From NCBI RefSeq assembly GCF_036226925.1, contig NZ_CP109031.1, positions 2,666,001 to 2,730,000 of the forward strand: a stretch of 64,000 bases of DNA. Reading direction: 5' to 3'. This stretch comes from Streptomyces sp. NBC_00659 (lineage in GTDB: Bacteria > Actinomycetota > Actinomycetes > Streptomycetales > Streptomycetaceae). Within the stretch, counting starts at the first letter, position 1; each line of letters opens with the position of its first letter. A program made the translations under genes and the position numbers. Positions 52,598-63,933 of this stretch are shown piece after piece. The notes under the pieces were generated by a model, which worked only from the letters and a program-made list of their open reading frames with translations, was not told the origin of the DNA and made no database searches.

Positions 52598-55324
52598 CTA
52601 GTGCGCCGCCGACTCCCAGTCCCGGCCCGCGCCTACGGAGACGTCCAGCGGGACATCGAGCCGGACCGCGGACGCCATCTCGTGACGCAGCAGTTCCTCG
52701 GTCCGCTCACGCTCACCGGGAGCGATCTCCAGGACGATTTCGTCATGGACCTGAAGCAGCATGCGGGAGTCGAGCTTCGCCTCGCGCAGCGCCCGGTCCA
52801 CGTTCAGCATCGCGATCTTCACGATGTCGGCCGCCGTGCCCTGGATGGGCGCGTTCAGGGCCATCCGCTCGGCCGCCTCACGGCGCTGGCGGTTGTCGCT
52901 GTTGAGATCGGGCAGATAGCGGCGGCGCCCGAAGAGCGTCGCGGTGTAACCCGTGGCCCGGGCCTCGTCGACCGCCCGGCGCAGATAGTCCCGCACCCCG
53001 CCGAAGCGCTCGAAGTACGTGTCCATCAGCGCACGGGCCTCGCCCGCCTCGATGTTCAGCTGCTGCGACAGACCGAAGGCCGACAGCCCGTACGCGAGGC
53101 CGTACGACATCGCCTTGATCTTGCGGCGCATCTCGGCGTCGACCGCGGACCGCTCCACCGAGAACACCTGGGAGGCGACGGTGGTGTGCAGGTCCTCACC
53201 GGAGGTGAACGCCTCCAGCAGCCCCTCGTCCTCGGACAGATGGGCCATCACCCGCAGTTCGATCTGGCTGTAGTCCGCGGTCATGAGGCACTCGAAGCCC
53301 TCACCGACCACGAAGCCGCGGCGGATCGCACGGCCCTCGTCCGTGCGCACCGGGATGTTCTGCAGGTTCGGATCGGTCGACGACAGCCGGCCGGTCGCCG
53401 CGACCGTCTGGTTGTACGTGGTGTGGATACGGCCGTCCGCGGCGATCGACTTGATCAGGCCCTCGACGGTGACACGCAGCTTGGCCTGCTCACGGTGACG
53501 GAGCATGATCACGGGCAGTTCGTTCTCGGTCTGCGTCGCCAGCCAGGCCAACGCGTCCGCGTCCGTCGTGTAACCCGTCTTCGTCTTCTTCGTCTTCGGC
53601 AGGGCCAGTTCACCGAAGAGGACTTCCTGGAGCTGCTTGGGCGAACCGAGGTTGAACTCGTGCCCGGCGGCCGCGTGCGCCTCCTTCACCGCCTGCTGCA
53701 CCGCGCCGGCGAACATCTGCTCCATGGCCTCCAGATGCGCCCGGTCCGCCGTGATGCCGTGCCGCTCCAGCCGCGCCAGCAGGCTGGACGTGGGCAGCTC
53801 CATGTCCCGCAGCAGATCCGCCGCGCCGACCTCCTGGAGCTTCTCCCCGAACGCCTCCCCCAGATCGAGGATCGTCCGGGCCTGTGCCATCAGTGCGTCG
53901 GCCTCGGCCTGCTCGTCCGCACCGAACGCGAGCTGTCCGTCGGCCGCGGCGGCGGGCCCGAGCTCCCGGCCCAGATACTCCAGGGAGAGCGCGTCCAGCG
54001 CGAAGGAACGACGGCCCGGCTTGACCAGATAGGCCGCGAGCGCCGTGTCCATGGTCACACCCTCGATGCTCCAGCCGTGCTCGGCGAAGACCCGCATCGC
54101 ACCCTTGGCGTTGTGCATCACCTTGTGCCGGCCGGAGTCGGCGAGCCACGCGGCGAACGCGTTCTCGTCGGCCTCGTCCAGCCGGGACGGGTCGAACCAG
54201 ACCGCCGGCCCCGCACCCGCCGCGAGCGCCACCTCGGCGACCGACCCCGAGCCCAGCGCCCACGAGTCGACCGTCGACACACCCAGCACCCCGGTGCCGT
54301 GCTCGGCGAGCCACGGCACCAGCTCGCCCGCCCCCAGCACCGCCCCGTCGATCTCGACACCCTCGGCGGCCGGCCGCGCCTCCTCGGCCTCCGCGCCCCC
54401 CGGGTCCACGGCGAACAGCCGCTCACGTAGCGAGGGGTTACGGATCTCCAGCGTGTCCAGGACCATCGCCACAGCCGTACGGTCGTACGGGGCCCGCTCC
54501 AGGTCCGCCACCGTCCGCGGCAGCTCGACGTCCTTGACCATCTCCGTGAGACGGCGGTTGAGCTTCACCGCCTCCAGGTGGTCACGCAGGTTCTGCCCGA
54601 CCTTGCCCTTGACCTCGTCGACCCGCTCGACCAGCTCCGCGAACGAACCGAACTGGTTGATCCACTTCGCGGCCGTCTTCTCGCCGACCCCGGGAATGCC
54701 CGGCAGGTTGTCCGACGGGTCACCGCGCAGCGCCGCGAAATCCGGGTACTGCGCCGGCGTCAGCCCGTACTTCTCGACGACCTTCTCCGGAGTGAACCGG
54801 GTCAGCTCGGAGACACCCTTCGTCGGATACAGCACCGTCGTGTGCTCCGAGACCAGCTGGAAGGAGTCCCGGTCACCCGTGACGATCAGCACCTCGAAGC
54901 CCTCGGCCTCGGCCTGGGTGGCGAGCGTCGCGATGATGTCGTCGGCCTCGAAGCCGTCCACCGCGAACCGCTGCGCGTGCATCGCGTCCAGCACCTCGCC
55001 GATCAGCTCGACCTGGCCCTTGAACTCGTCCGGGGTCTTCGACCTGTTCGCCTTGTACTCGGTGAACTCCTCGGAACGCCACGTCTTGCGCGAGACGTCG
55101 AACGCCACCGCGAAGTGCGTGGGCGACTCGTCGCGCAGCGTGTTCGCCAGCATCGACGCGAAACCATAGATGGCGTTCGTCGGCTGGCCCGTCGCGGTGG
55201 TGAAGTTCTCCGCGGGCAGCGCGAAGAACGCGCGGTAGGCCAGCGAGTGCCCATCCATGAGCATCAGGCGCGGGCGGCCCGTACCTGCGGTTTTCTCGGT
55301 CTGCTTCGATGCTGTCTCTGCCAC
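52598..55324 (-). CDS. polA: DNA polymerase I
   Basis: 908 residues. The N-terminal 5' nuclease domain begins LMLMDGHSLAYRAFF and contains VDGFEADDIIATLA, TGDRDSFQL and GIPGVGEKTAAKW. The 3'-5' exonuclease domain is present but dead: the DxE motif reads VSTVDSW and the next acidic residue is lost (HNAKGAMRVFA). The polymerase domain has DYSQIELRVMAHLSE (motif A), RRKIKAMSYGLAYG (motif B) and LQVHDEIVLE (motif C). Motif B has Tyr where E. coli has Phe762, a change that makes polymerases accept dideoxynucleotides. GTG 55324 fits the family. Loss of proofreading is normal in actinobacteria. Confidence 0.97.
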   Translation of the reverse strand: MAETASKQTEKTAGTGRPRLMLMDGHSLAYRAFFALPAENFTTATGQPTNAIYGFASMLANTLRDESPTHFAVAFDVSRKTWRSEEFTEYKANRSKTPDEFKGQVELIGEVLDAMHAQRFAVDGFEADDIIATLATQAEAEGFEVLIVTGDRDSFQLVSEHTTVLYPTKGVSELTRFTPEKVVEKYGLTPAQYPDFAALRGDPSDNLPGIPGVGEKTAAKWINQFGSFAELVERVDEVKGKVGQNLRDHLEAVKLNRRLTEMVKDVELPRTVADLERAPYDRTAVAMVLDTLEIRNPSLRERLFAVDPGGAEAEEARPAAEGVEIDGAVLGAGELVPWLAEHGTGVLGVSTVDSWALGSGSVAEVALAAGAGPAVWFDPSRLDEADENAFAAWLADSGRHKVMHNAKGAMRVFAEHGWSIEGVTMDTALAAYLVKPGRRSFALDALSLEYLGRELGPAAAADGQLAFGADEQAEADALMAQARTILDLGEAFGEKLQEVGAADLLRDMELPTSSLLARLERHGITADRAHLEAMEQMFAGAVQQAVKEAHAAAGHEFNLGSPKQLQEVLFGELALPKTKKTKTGYTTDADALAWLATQTENELPVIMLRHREQAKLRVTVEGLIKSIAADGRIHTTYNQTVAATGRLSSTDPNLQNIPVRTDEGRAIRRGFVVGEGFECLMTADYSQIELRVMAHLSEDEGLLEAFTSGEDLHTTVASQVFSVERSAVDAEMRRKIKAMSYGLAYGLSAFGLSQQLNIEAGEARALMDTYFERFGGVRDYLRRAVDEARATGYTATLFGRRRYLPDLNSDNRQRREAAERMALNAPIQGTAADIVKIAMLNVDRALREAKLDSRMLLQVHDEIVLEIAPGERERTEELLRHEMASAVRLDVPLDVSVGAGRDWESAAH

Positions 55325-55494
55325 ACCCCCGATCCTGCCACGGCCCGCTGACAACGAGAGCCCTCCCGGCCCGGCACACCCCCTCCCCGCCCCGCCTTCC
55401 CACAACCCACGGCCTTCGCTGTCGGCCACGCGTGCGAGGATCGAAGAGGTACGAACACACGCACACCGACGTGCGCACGCGAAGGGGTTCAGCG

Positions 55495-57769
<2,275 letters not shown>

Positions 57770-57774
<5 letters not shown>

Positions 57775-57786
57775 GCGTTCGCTCAG
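57770..57786 (+). promoter_or_regulatory. Small dyad across the molybdoenzyme stop codon
   Basis: CTGAGCG and CGCTCAG flank TT, over the TGA. TCCACGACGAA is repeated just after it. Either a weak terminator or an operator for the thioesterase gene. Confidence 0.35.
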
Positions 57787-57834
57787 CAGGGACATCCACG
57801 ACGAAGTGGTCCACGACGAACGGAGCCGGGCGCC

Positions 57835-58296
57835 ATGGGCGAACAGCACACCCCGAAGTTCCCGCAAGGGGTCATCGACGAGTACGCCGCACTCGGTGTC
57901 GATCTGCCGGCGCTCTTCTCCGCGGGCCACCTCGGCAACCGCATGGGCGTCCAGATCACCGAGGCCTCCGCGGACCGCGTCGTGGGCACCATGCCCGTCG
58001 AGGGAAACACCCAGCCCTACGGCCTCCTCCACGGAGGAGCCTCCGCCGTCCTCGCCGAGACCATCGGCTCCGTCGGCGCCATGCTCCACGGCGGCATCAC
58101 CAAGATCGCCGTCGGCGTCGACCTGAACTGCACCCACCACCGCGGCGTCCGCTCCGGCCTCGTCACCGGCGTGGCCACACCCGTCCACCGCGGACGCACC
58201 TCGGCGACGTACGAGATCGTCATCACCGGCGAGGACGGCAAGCGCGTCTGCAGCGCCCGCCTCACCTGCATCCTCAAGGACGCACCCCAGAGCTGA
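57835..58296 (+). CDS. Hotdog-fold PaaI-family thioesterase
   Basis: 153 residues. The hotdog core is LGNRMGVQITEASADRVVGTMPVEGNTQPYGLLHGGASAVLAETIG, with the HGG turn and the following Glu/Asp as catalytic and CoA-positioning residues, and DLNCTHHRGVRSGLVTGVATPVHRG as the second half. It hydrolyses acyl- or aryl-CoA thioesters. It lies 60 bases after the molybdoenzyme gene in the same direction and could be in the same transcript. The ATG has GGAG nine bases upstream. Confidence 0.93.
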   Translation: MGEQHTPKFPQGVIDEYAALGVDLPALFSAGHLGNRMGVQITEASADRVVGTMPVEGNTQPYGLLHGGASAVLAETIGSVGAMLHGGITKIAVGVDLNCTHHRGVRSGLVTGVATPVHRGRTSATYEIVITGEDGKRVCSARLTCILKDAPQS

Positions 58297-59782
58297 CACC
58301 CGGACGGCCCCGGGGCGGCCCGAAGCCCTCCGGGGCCGCACTGATCCCCTGGGCACTCCCATGCCCTCCGGGGCACGCGGATCCCCGGGGCGCCCTCAAG
58401 CCCTCCGGGGCGCGAACCCTCCAGGACGGCCCGGGTGCCTCCAGGGCGCTGCGGGGGCCTCCAGGACGCCCCCAGGGCCTTCCGAGACACGCGGGCTCCC
58501 CGGAGCCGCTCCGAGGCCCCCTGGGTGGCACAGGGCCCCTCCGAGTCGCCCCGAGACCCCCCGGGACACACGAACCCTCGGAGCCGAGGTTCTCCAGGGC
58601 ACGCGGCTCCCCGAGCACCGTGAGCCGCGCGAACTCCGCCGGCCCCATCGAGGGTCTCCTGCCGCCCGGCCCTCCCGAGCCCTCCGGTTCCCCCGGCCCG
58701 TCCCCGGCCCGCCCTGCGCTCCAGGGCCACGAAAGCGTTCGCCGAGCGCCACTGGTTCACGGACCATCCAGAGGCTCGCACCCCCTCCAGAGGCTCGCAG
58801 CCCCTCCAGGAGTTCGTCGCATCCTCCGGATCCGCGGATCCGCCGAAGCCCGAAGTCCGACCCTCCACCCCTCGGCGCCCGTTGGGACGCGGCCCACCCA
58901 GGGCCCGGACCGTCATCGCTATCGCAACCGGCACCCCGTCGCCCCGCCTCGGCCACCGACCGTGACCACCGAGCGCACAACTCACCGCCGCAACCGCCCC
59001 GGCGGCACGCGCGTCTCCTTCCGCTTCGAGGCCGGCACCGCCCGCCGGACAGCCGTCAGCGCCCGCCAAGTAGACATCGGACCCGCCGAGTTGAGCGCGA
59101 AAGCCCACCCCCGCTGCCACTGACAGTGAAGGCCGGAAACGCCCGCCTCATCGTCTTGCGCCGCGCCGTATACAACCGCGCCGGGCCGCCGCACGCCGCC
59201 GAGGCCCCCCACCCCGACCTGCCCGTCCACGACGACAACGCACAGCAACAGCAAAGCCTCACTTCGGCGGCACACTGCCGCTCGGCCCGCGGGCCGTACC
59301 ACCCGGCCCCAGCCACCCCAACAGGCTCTTCCCCGCACCCACTTCACCCGGCCAGGACGCCGACGACCACATCACACGGCGGTAACAGTCGGTTACCTCT
59401 GCCGCAATAAAGCAATCCCCGCGCCGCGAGCCGCACCGCACCCCGCTCCGAGCGGCTCCCCGAACCGCCACCACACGTACCGCTTCCGGTATCCGCCATC
59501 AACCCGGAACAGCACGTTCTCACCATGCGAACACACAACCGCCCCGGGTCGACGCGCCGAAATGCTCCGATCGTCCGCCCCACGCCCCGCGAGGCACCCC
59601 CCGGATAACAAGAGCGTCACAGCCTTCCCCACGCTCCTCCCCACCCCCCCAACCTGCGCTTATAGTCACGGCCAGTCACCGCGCCGCCGGGCGCGTCACT
59701 GCATGGCCCTGCTTCACCCAGTACGGCCCGGCGAGAAACACGGCCCCCACCCTGGGGTGCCGCGCCAGGGAGAGGATTCAAC
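58297..59782. other. Gene-free 1.5 kb interval with GC-rich imperfect repeats
   Basis: No convincing gene. The left third carries CCCTCCGGGGC at 58326, 58364 and 58401 (spacing 37-38 bases) with looser CCTCCAGGACG copies to about 58480, and CCCTCCAGAGGCTCGCA is repeated near 58780. A GGTAAC-N5-GTTACC dyad lies at 59381-59397 and a TATAGT hexamer at 59661-59666 may be part of the livK promoter. An open frame around 58962-59123 is GC-rich but lacks a ribosome site. Confidence 0.5.
59381..59397. promoter_or_regulatory. GGTAAC-N5-GTTACC inverted repeat
   Basis: A 6-bp dyad with a 5-base spacer, upstream of the liv operon and in an otherwise feature-poor stretch. It looks like a transcription-factor half-site pair, but the factor is unknown. 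Confidence 0.35.
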
Positions 59783-61003
59783 GTGCGACAGCGTTCTATG
59801 GTCATACTCACCGCCGTGCTCACGACAGGAGCACTCACGCTGACCGCCTGCGGCTCGCGCGACGACAGCGGCGACAGCAAGGGCGACAAGAAGACCGAGA
59901 TCATCATCGGCGTGGACGCGCCGCTGACTGGTCAGAACTCCGCCACCGGCCTCGGCATCCAGGGCGGCGTCCAGATCGCCGTCGACGACGCCAACAAGAA
60001 CAACACCGTTCCCGGCGTGACCTTCAAGGTCAAGGCGCTCGACGACAAGGCCATCCCGGCCTCCGGCCAGGCCAACGCCACCCAGCTCGTCCAGGACGAC
60101 AAGGTCCTCGGCGTGGTCGGCCCGCTGAACTCCGGCGTCGCCACCCAGATGCAGCAGGTCTTCGACACCGCAGGTCTCGTCGAGATCTCGCCGTCCAACA
60201 CCGCGCCCGAGCTGACCCAGGGCAAGAACTGGCAGACCGCCAAGTCCCGCCCGTTCAAGACCTACTTCCGCACCGCCACCACCGACGCCCTCCAGGGCGG
60301 CTTCGCGGCCGACTACGCCTACAACACGCTGAAGAAGCGCAAGGTGTACGTGGTCGACGACAAGCAGACCTACGGCGCCGGCCTCGCCAAGCTCTTCAAG
60401 GCCGGCTTCACCAAGTCCGGCGGCAAGCTCGCGGGCGAGGACCACGTCAACACCGGCGACACGGACTTCTCCGCCCTCGTCACCAAGATCAAGAACTCCA
60501 AGGCCGACCTCGTCTACTACGGCGGCCAGTACGACGAGTCCGAGAAGCTCACCAAGCAGCTCAAGGACGGCGGAGTCAAGGTCCCGCTGTTCGGTGGCGA
60601 CGGCATGTTCTCCGACACCTACATCCAGACCGCCGGCGACGCCTCCAAGGGCGACCTCGTCACCTCGGTCGGCCAGCCCGTCGACTCCCTGGCCTCCGCC
60701 GCCGACTTCATCAAGAAGTACAAGGCGTCCGGCCTCAAGGGCGACTACGGCACCTACGGCGGCTACTCCTACGACGCCGCCACGGCCATCATCAAGGCCA
60801 TCGGCGCTGTCGTGAAGGACGGCAAGATCCCGGACGGCGCCCGCGCCAAGATCGTCGCCGAGGTCCAGAAGACCAAGTTCGACGGCATCGCCGGCCCCGT
60901 CTCCTTCGACGAGTACGGCGACACCACCAACAAGCAGCTCACCGTCTACCAGGTCGTCGACGGCAAGTGGAAGGCCGTCAAGAGCGGCACGTTCAACGGC
61001 TGA
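59783..61003 (+). CDS. livK: Branched-chain amino acid ABC transporter, substrate-binding lipoprotein
   Basis: 406 residues. A lipoprotein signal ends in the lipobox LTAC (Cys23), so the protein is anchored outside the membrane. The mature part is the two-lobed periplasmic-binding-protein fold of LivJ/LivK: IIIGVDAPLTGQNSATGL, VKALDDKAIPASGQANATQLV, VVGPLNSGVATQMQQVFDTAG, VYVVDDKQTYGAG and KADLVYYGGQYDESEKLTKQL. It binds leucine, isoleucine or valine. GTG 59783 has AGAGGA eight bases before it. The operon continues with livH after 196 bases carrying an inverted repeat, the usual way to lower permease relative to binding protein. Confidence 0.93.
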   Translation: MRQRSMVILTAVLTTGALTLTACGSRDDSGDSKGDKKTEIIIGVDAPLTGQNSATGLGIQGGVQIAVDDANKNNTVPGVTFKVKALDDKAIPASGQANATQLVQDDKVLGVVGPLNSGVATQMQQVFDTAGLVEISPSNTAPELTQGKNWQTAKSRPFKTYFRTATTDALQGGFAADYAYNTLKKRKVYVVDDKQTYGAGLAKLFKAGFTKSGGKLAGEDHVNTGDTDFSALVTKIKNSKADLVYYGGQYDESEKLTKQLKDGGVKVPLFGGDGMFSDTYIQTAGDASKGDLVTSVGQPVDSLASAADFIKKYKASGLKGDYGTYGGYSYDAATAIIKAIGAVVKDGKIPDGARAKIVAEVQKTKFDGIAGPVSFDEYGDTTNKQLTVYQVVDGKWKAVKSGTFNG

Positions 61004-61022
61004 TCAGCACCACCCGGGCCAC

Positions 61023-61093
61023 TCCGATGGATCGGTCCACCACCAGGCAACGGCGCCCCGAGCGGCACCACACGCCCGGTCCGATCCATCGGA
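61023..61093 (+). promoter_or_regulatory. 13-bp inverted repeat between livK and livH
   Basis: TCCGATGGATCGG (61023-61035) and its perfect complement (61081-61093) enclose 45 bases. It may act as a partial terminator or mRNA stabiliser that makes more binding protein than permease. Confidence 0.5.
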
Positions 61094-61199
61094 CAGGCCC
61101 TCAGCACAACCACAGGGCCGCGCGGCCACGACCACACGTCACCGCGCGGCCCGCTTCATACGCCCTGATCAACTCTCCCCACCACATGGAGGCCACGCG

Positions 61200-62132
61200 G
61201 TGAACACCCTGCCGCAGCAGCTGGCCAACGGGCTGTTCCTCGGCTCGATGTACGGGCTGATCGCCATCGGCTACACGATGGTGTACGGCATCGTCCAGCT
61301 CATCAACTTCGCCCACGGCGAGATCTTCATGACCGGCGGCTTCGGCGCACTCTCGGTCTACCTGTACGTTCTGCCAAACGGCACATCCATGTGGATAGCC
61401 CTCCCAGCGATGCTGATAGGCGGCGGAATCGTCTCCGTCCTCATCGCCGTCGGGGCCGAACGCTTCGCCTACCGGCCACTGCGCGGAGCGCCACGCCTCG
61501 CACCGCTCATCACCGCCATCGGTCTGTCCCTGGCCCTCCAGCAGATCGTCTTCAACACCTACCCCGATGCCAAGACCGACCTGAAGTTCCCCCAACTTCC
61601 CTTCGGCACTGTGCACATCGGCTCGGTCAGCATCCAGAGCGGTTCGGTCTTCGTCATCGTCGCCGCCCCCCTGTGCATGGCGGCCCTCGCCCTGTTCGTC
61701 AGCCTCTCCCGCACCGGCCGCGCCATGCAGGCCACCGCGCAGGACCCTGACACCGCACAGCTCATGGGCATCGACACCAACCGCATCATCGTCATCGCCT
61801 TCGCCATCGGCGGCTTCTTCGCCGCCGTCGCGGCCGTCGCCTACGGCCTGCGCTACGGCACCGTCAAGTACGACATGGGCTTCCAGATGGGCCTCAAGGC
61901 CTTCACCGCGGCCGTCCTCGGCGGCATCGGCAACATCTACGGCGCCATGATCGGCGGCCTCGTCCTCGGCCTCGCCGAGACCATGGCCACCAGCTACATC
62001 GACGGCATCCCGGGCATGCAGCAGCTCGGCGGCGGCGGCTGGTCCTCCGTCTGGGCCTTCGTACTCCTCATCCTCGTACTGCTGTTCAGGCCACAAGGCC
62101 TCGTCGGCGAACGCGTCGCGGACAGGGCGTGA
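61200..62132 (+). CDS. livH: Branched-chain amino acid ABC transporter permease LivH
   Basis: 310 residues with eight helices. LivH marks are NGLFLGSMYGLIAIGYTMVYGIVQLINFAHGE near the start, RPLRGAPRLAPLITAIGLSLALQ, MGIDTNRIIVIAFAIGGFFA and the closing LVLGLAETMATSYI, with the EAA-type loop PRLAPLITAIG that docks the ATPase. It forms the pore with LivM. GTG 61200 has GGAGG seven bases upstream. The stop overlaps the start of livM (GTGA). Confidence 0.95.
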   Translation: MNTLPQQLANGLFLGSMYGLIAIGYTMVYGIVQLINFAHGEIFMTGGFGALSVYLYVLPNGTSMWIALPAMLIGGGIVSVLIAVGAERFAYRPLRGAPRLAPLITAIGLSLALQQIVFNTYPDAKTDLKFPQLPFGTVHIGSVSIQSGSVFVIVAAPLCMAALALFVSLSRTGRAMQATAQDPDTAQLMGIDTNRIIVIAFAIGGFFAAVAAVAYGLRYGTVKYDMGFQMGLKAFTAAVLGGIGNIYGAMIGGLVLGLAETMATSYIDGIPGMQQLGGGGWSSVWAFVLLILVLLFRPQGLVGERVADRA

Positions 62133-63928
62133 GCACCATGGCAACCACCGAGACCACCATCTCCGAGCGCGGCCTGATCGCACTCCCCGAGAGCGCCGCC
62201 CGCGCCCTCATCGCCTTCGGCGCCATCGCCACCATCGCCAGCACGTTCATGTCCTGGACCTACACGGCCGACTTCCCCGGGGACCTCACCTACTACGGCT
62301 CCCCGGCCGGACTCCAGATCCTCGACATCGTCGCCGGCGCGCTCACCCTCCTCTTCGCCCTGACCCTCTGGAACGTCCGCGGCCTCGGCTGGCTCAACCC
62401 GGCGGGCGCCACCCAGCCCGTCGTCCTCGCCGCCGCCTCCGCGTTCGCCGTCAGCTGGTTCAGCGCCATCGCCATCGCCGTCGACCTCAAGGGCCTCGTC
62501 GCACTCGACCCCGGCGCCTACGTCGCCACCGTCGGCTCCCTGATCGCCCTCCTCGGCACCCTGGCACTCCCCAAGCCCGGTGACACCTTCAAGGACTACG
62601 TCACCAAGCCCGACCTCATCCCGCCGGCCGCCAAGCTGCCCGCCTGGGTCGAGCGCCTCGTCATCACCGCCGCCACCGCCGTCGCACTCATCGCGTTCAC
62701 GTACGGCATCGGCGTCGACCCCGACGCGAGCGAAACGTTCCTGGGCTACCTGCTCCTCGTCGTCCTCGGCACCTGGGCCCTCCAGACCGCCGGACTCTTC
62801 GACCGCTTCGCCCAGCTCAACGCCCGCCACAAGGGATTCGCCACCACCATGGCGTTCCTCGCCGCGGCGGTCTTCCCCTACGTCGCGGACAACGAGCACA
62901 ACGCCAACGTCGGCGTGAGCATCCTCGTCGTCGGCACCGTCGCCCTCGGCCTCAACATCGTCGTCGGCCTCACCGGACTCCTCGACCTCGGATACGTCGC
63001 CTTCCTCGGCGTCGGCGCCTACGCCGCGGCCCTCGTCTCCGGCTCCGAGTTCTCCCGCTTCTCCGGCGTCCAGTTCCCCTTCTGGGCCGCCATGCTCACC
63101 GGCATGGCCGCGTCGCTCGTCTTCGGCGTCCTCATCGGCGCCCCCACCCTGCGACTGCGCGGCGACTACCTCGCCATCGTGACCCTGGGCTTCGGAGAGA
63201 TCTTCCGCATCGCCGTCAACAACCTGGACGGCGCCTCCGGACCCAACATCACCAACGGCCCCAACGGCATCTCCATGATCCCGGACCTCAACATCTTCGG
63301 GTTCGACTTCGGTTCCACCCACGACGTCGCCGGCCACGCCCTCGGCCGCTTCGCCAACTACTTCCTGCTGATGCTGCTCATCACCGGACTCGTGGTCGTC
63401 GTCTTCTCCCGCGCCGCCGACTCCCGGATCGGCCGCTCCTGGATCGCCATCCGCGAGGACGAGACCGCCGCCACCGCCATGGGCATCAACGGCTTCCGCG
63501 TCAAGCTCGTCGCCTTCGCCCTCGGCGCCTCCCTCGCCGGCCTCGCCGGAACGGTCAGCGCCCACGTCGGCTACAGCGTCAACCCGGCCCCGTACCAGTT
63601 CGCCGGCTCCGTACCCCCGAACTCCGCCTTCCTCCTCGCGGCGGTCGTTCTCGGCGGCATGGGCACCGTCAGCGGACCCATCCTCGGCGCCACCCTGCTC
63701 TACCTCCTCCCTGAGAAGCTCCAGTTCCTCAAGGAGTACCAACTCCTCGCCTTCGGCGTCGCGCTCGTCGTCCTCATGCGCTTCCGCCCCGAAGGCATCA
63801 TCGCCAACCGCCGCAACCAGCTCGAGTTCCACGAGAGCGACGACAGCGACGACAGCGACGAGACCGTCCACATCCCCGAACAAGGCCTGCCCGACTCCAC
63901 CGTCGGCGTCACCAAGGCAGGGGCGTAA
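62129..63928 (+). CDS. livM: Branched-chain amino acid ABC transporter permease LivM
   Basis: 599 residues, against about 425 for E. coli LivM. The canonical LivM part starts near residue 250 (LVVGTVALGLNIVVGLTGLLDLGYVAFLG, then LRLRGDYLAIVTLGFGEIFRI, TAMGINGFRVKLVAFALGAS and VLGGMGTVSGPILGA). The first 250 residues add four to five extra helices and a soluble loop, a long N-terminal arm common in actinobacteria. The C terminus is acidic (HESDDSDDSDETV). Start at GTG 62129 overlapping the livH stop, or ATG 62138. Confidence 0.94.
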   Translation: MSTMATTETTISERGLIALPESAARALIAFGAIATIASTFMSWTYTADFPGDLTYYGSPAGLQILDIVAGALTLLFALTLWNVRGLGWLNPAGATQPVVLAAASAFAVSWFSAIAIAVDLKGLVALDPGAYVATVGSLIALLGTLALPKPGDTFKDYVTKPDLIPPAAKLPAWVERLVITAATAVALIAFTYGIGVDPDASETFLGYLLLVVLGTWALQTAGLFDRFAQLNARHKGFATTMAFLAAAVFPYVADNEHNANVGVSILVVGTVALGLNIVVGLTGLLDLGYVAFLGVGAYAAALVSGSEFSRFSGVQFPFWAAMLTGMAASLVFGVLIGAPTLRLRGDYLAIVTLGFGEIFRIAVNNLDGASGPNITNGPNGISMIPDLNIFGFDFGSTHDVAGHALGRFANYFLLMLLITGLVVVVFSRAADSRIGRSWIAIREDETAATAMGINGFRVKLVAFALGASLAGLAGTVSAHVGYSVNPAPYQFAGSVPPNSAFLLAAVVLGGMGTVSGPILGATLLYLLPEKLQFLKEYQLLAFGVALVVLMRFRPEGIIANRRNQLEFHESDDSDDSDETVHIPEQGLPDSTVGVTKAGA

Positions 63929-63933
63929 CCAAC

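Noticed and set aside
58962..59123. Possible 53-residue gene starting with GTG in front of the liv operon
   Set aside because: Third-position GC is high but there is no ribosome site and the product resembles nothing; kept only as part of the gene-free interval.
59661..59666. TATAGT as a secure livK promoter
   Set aside because: No -35 element is found at 16-18 bases upstream, so I only mention it within the interval entry.
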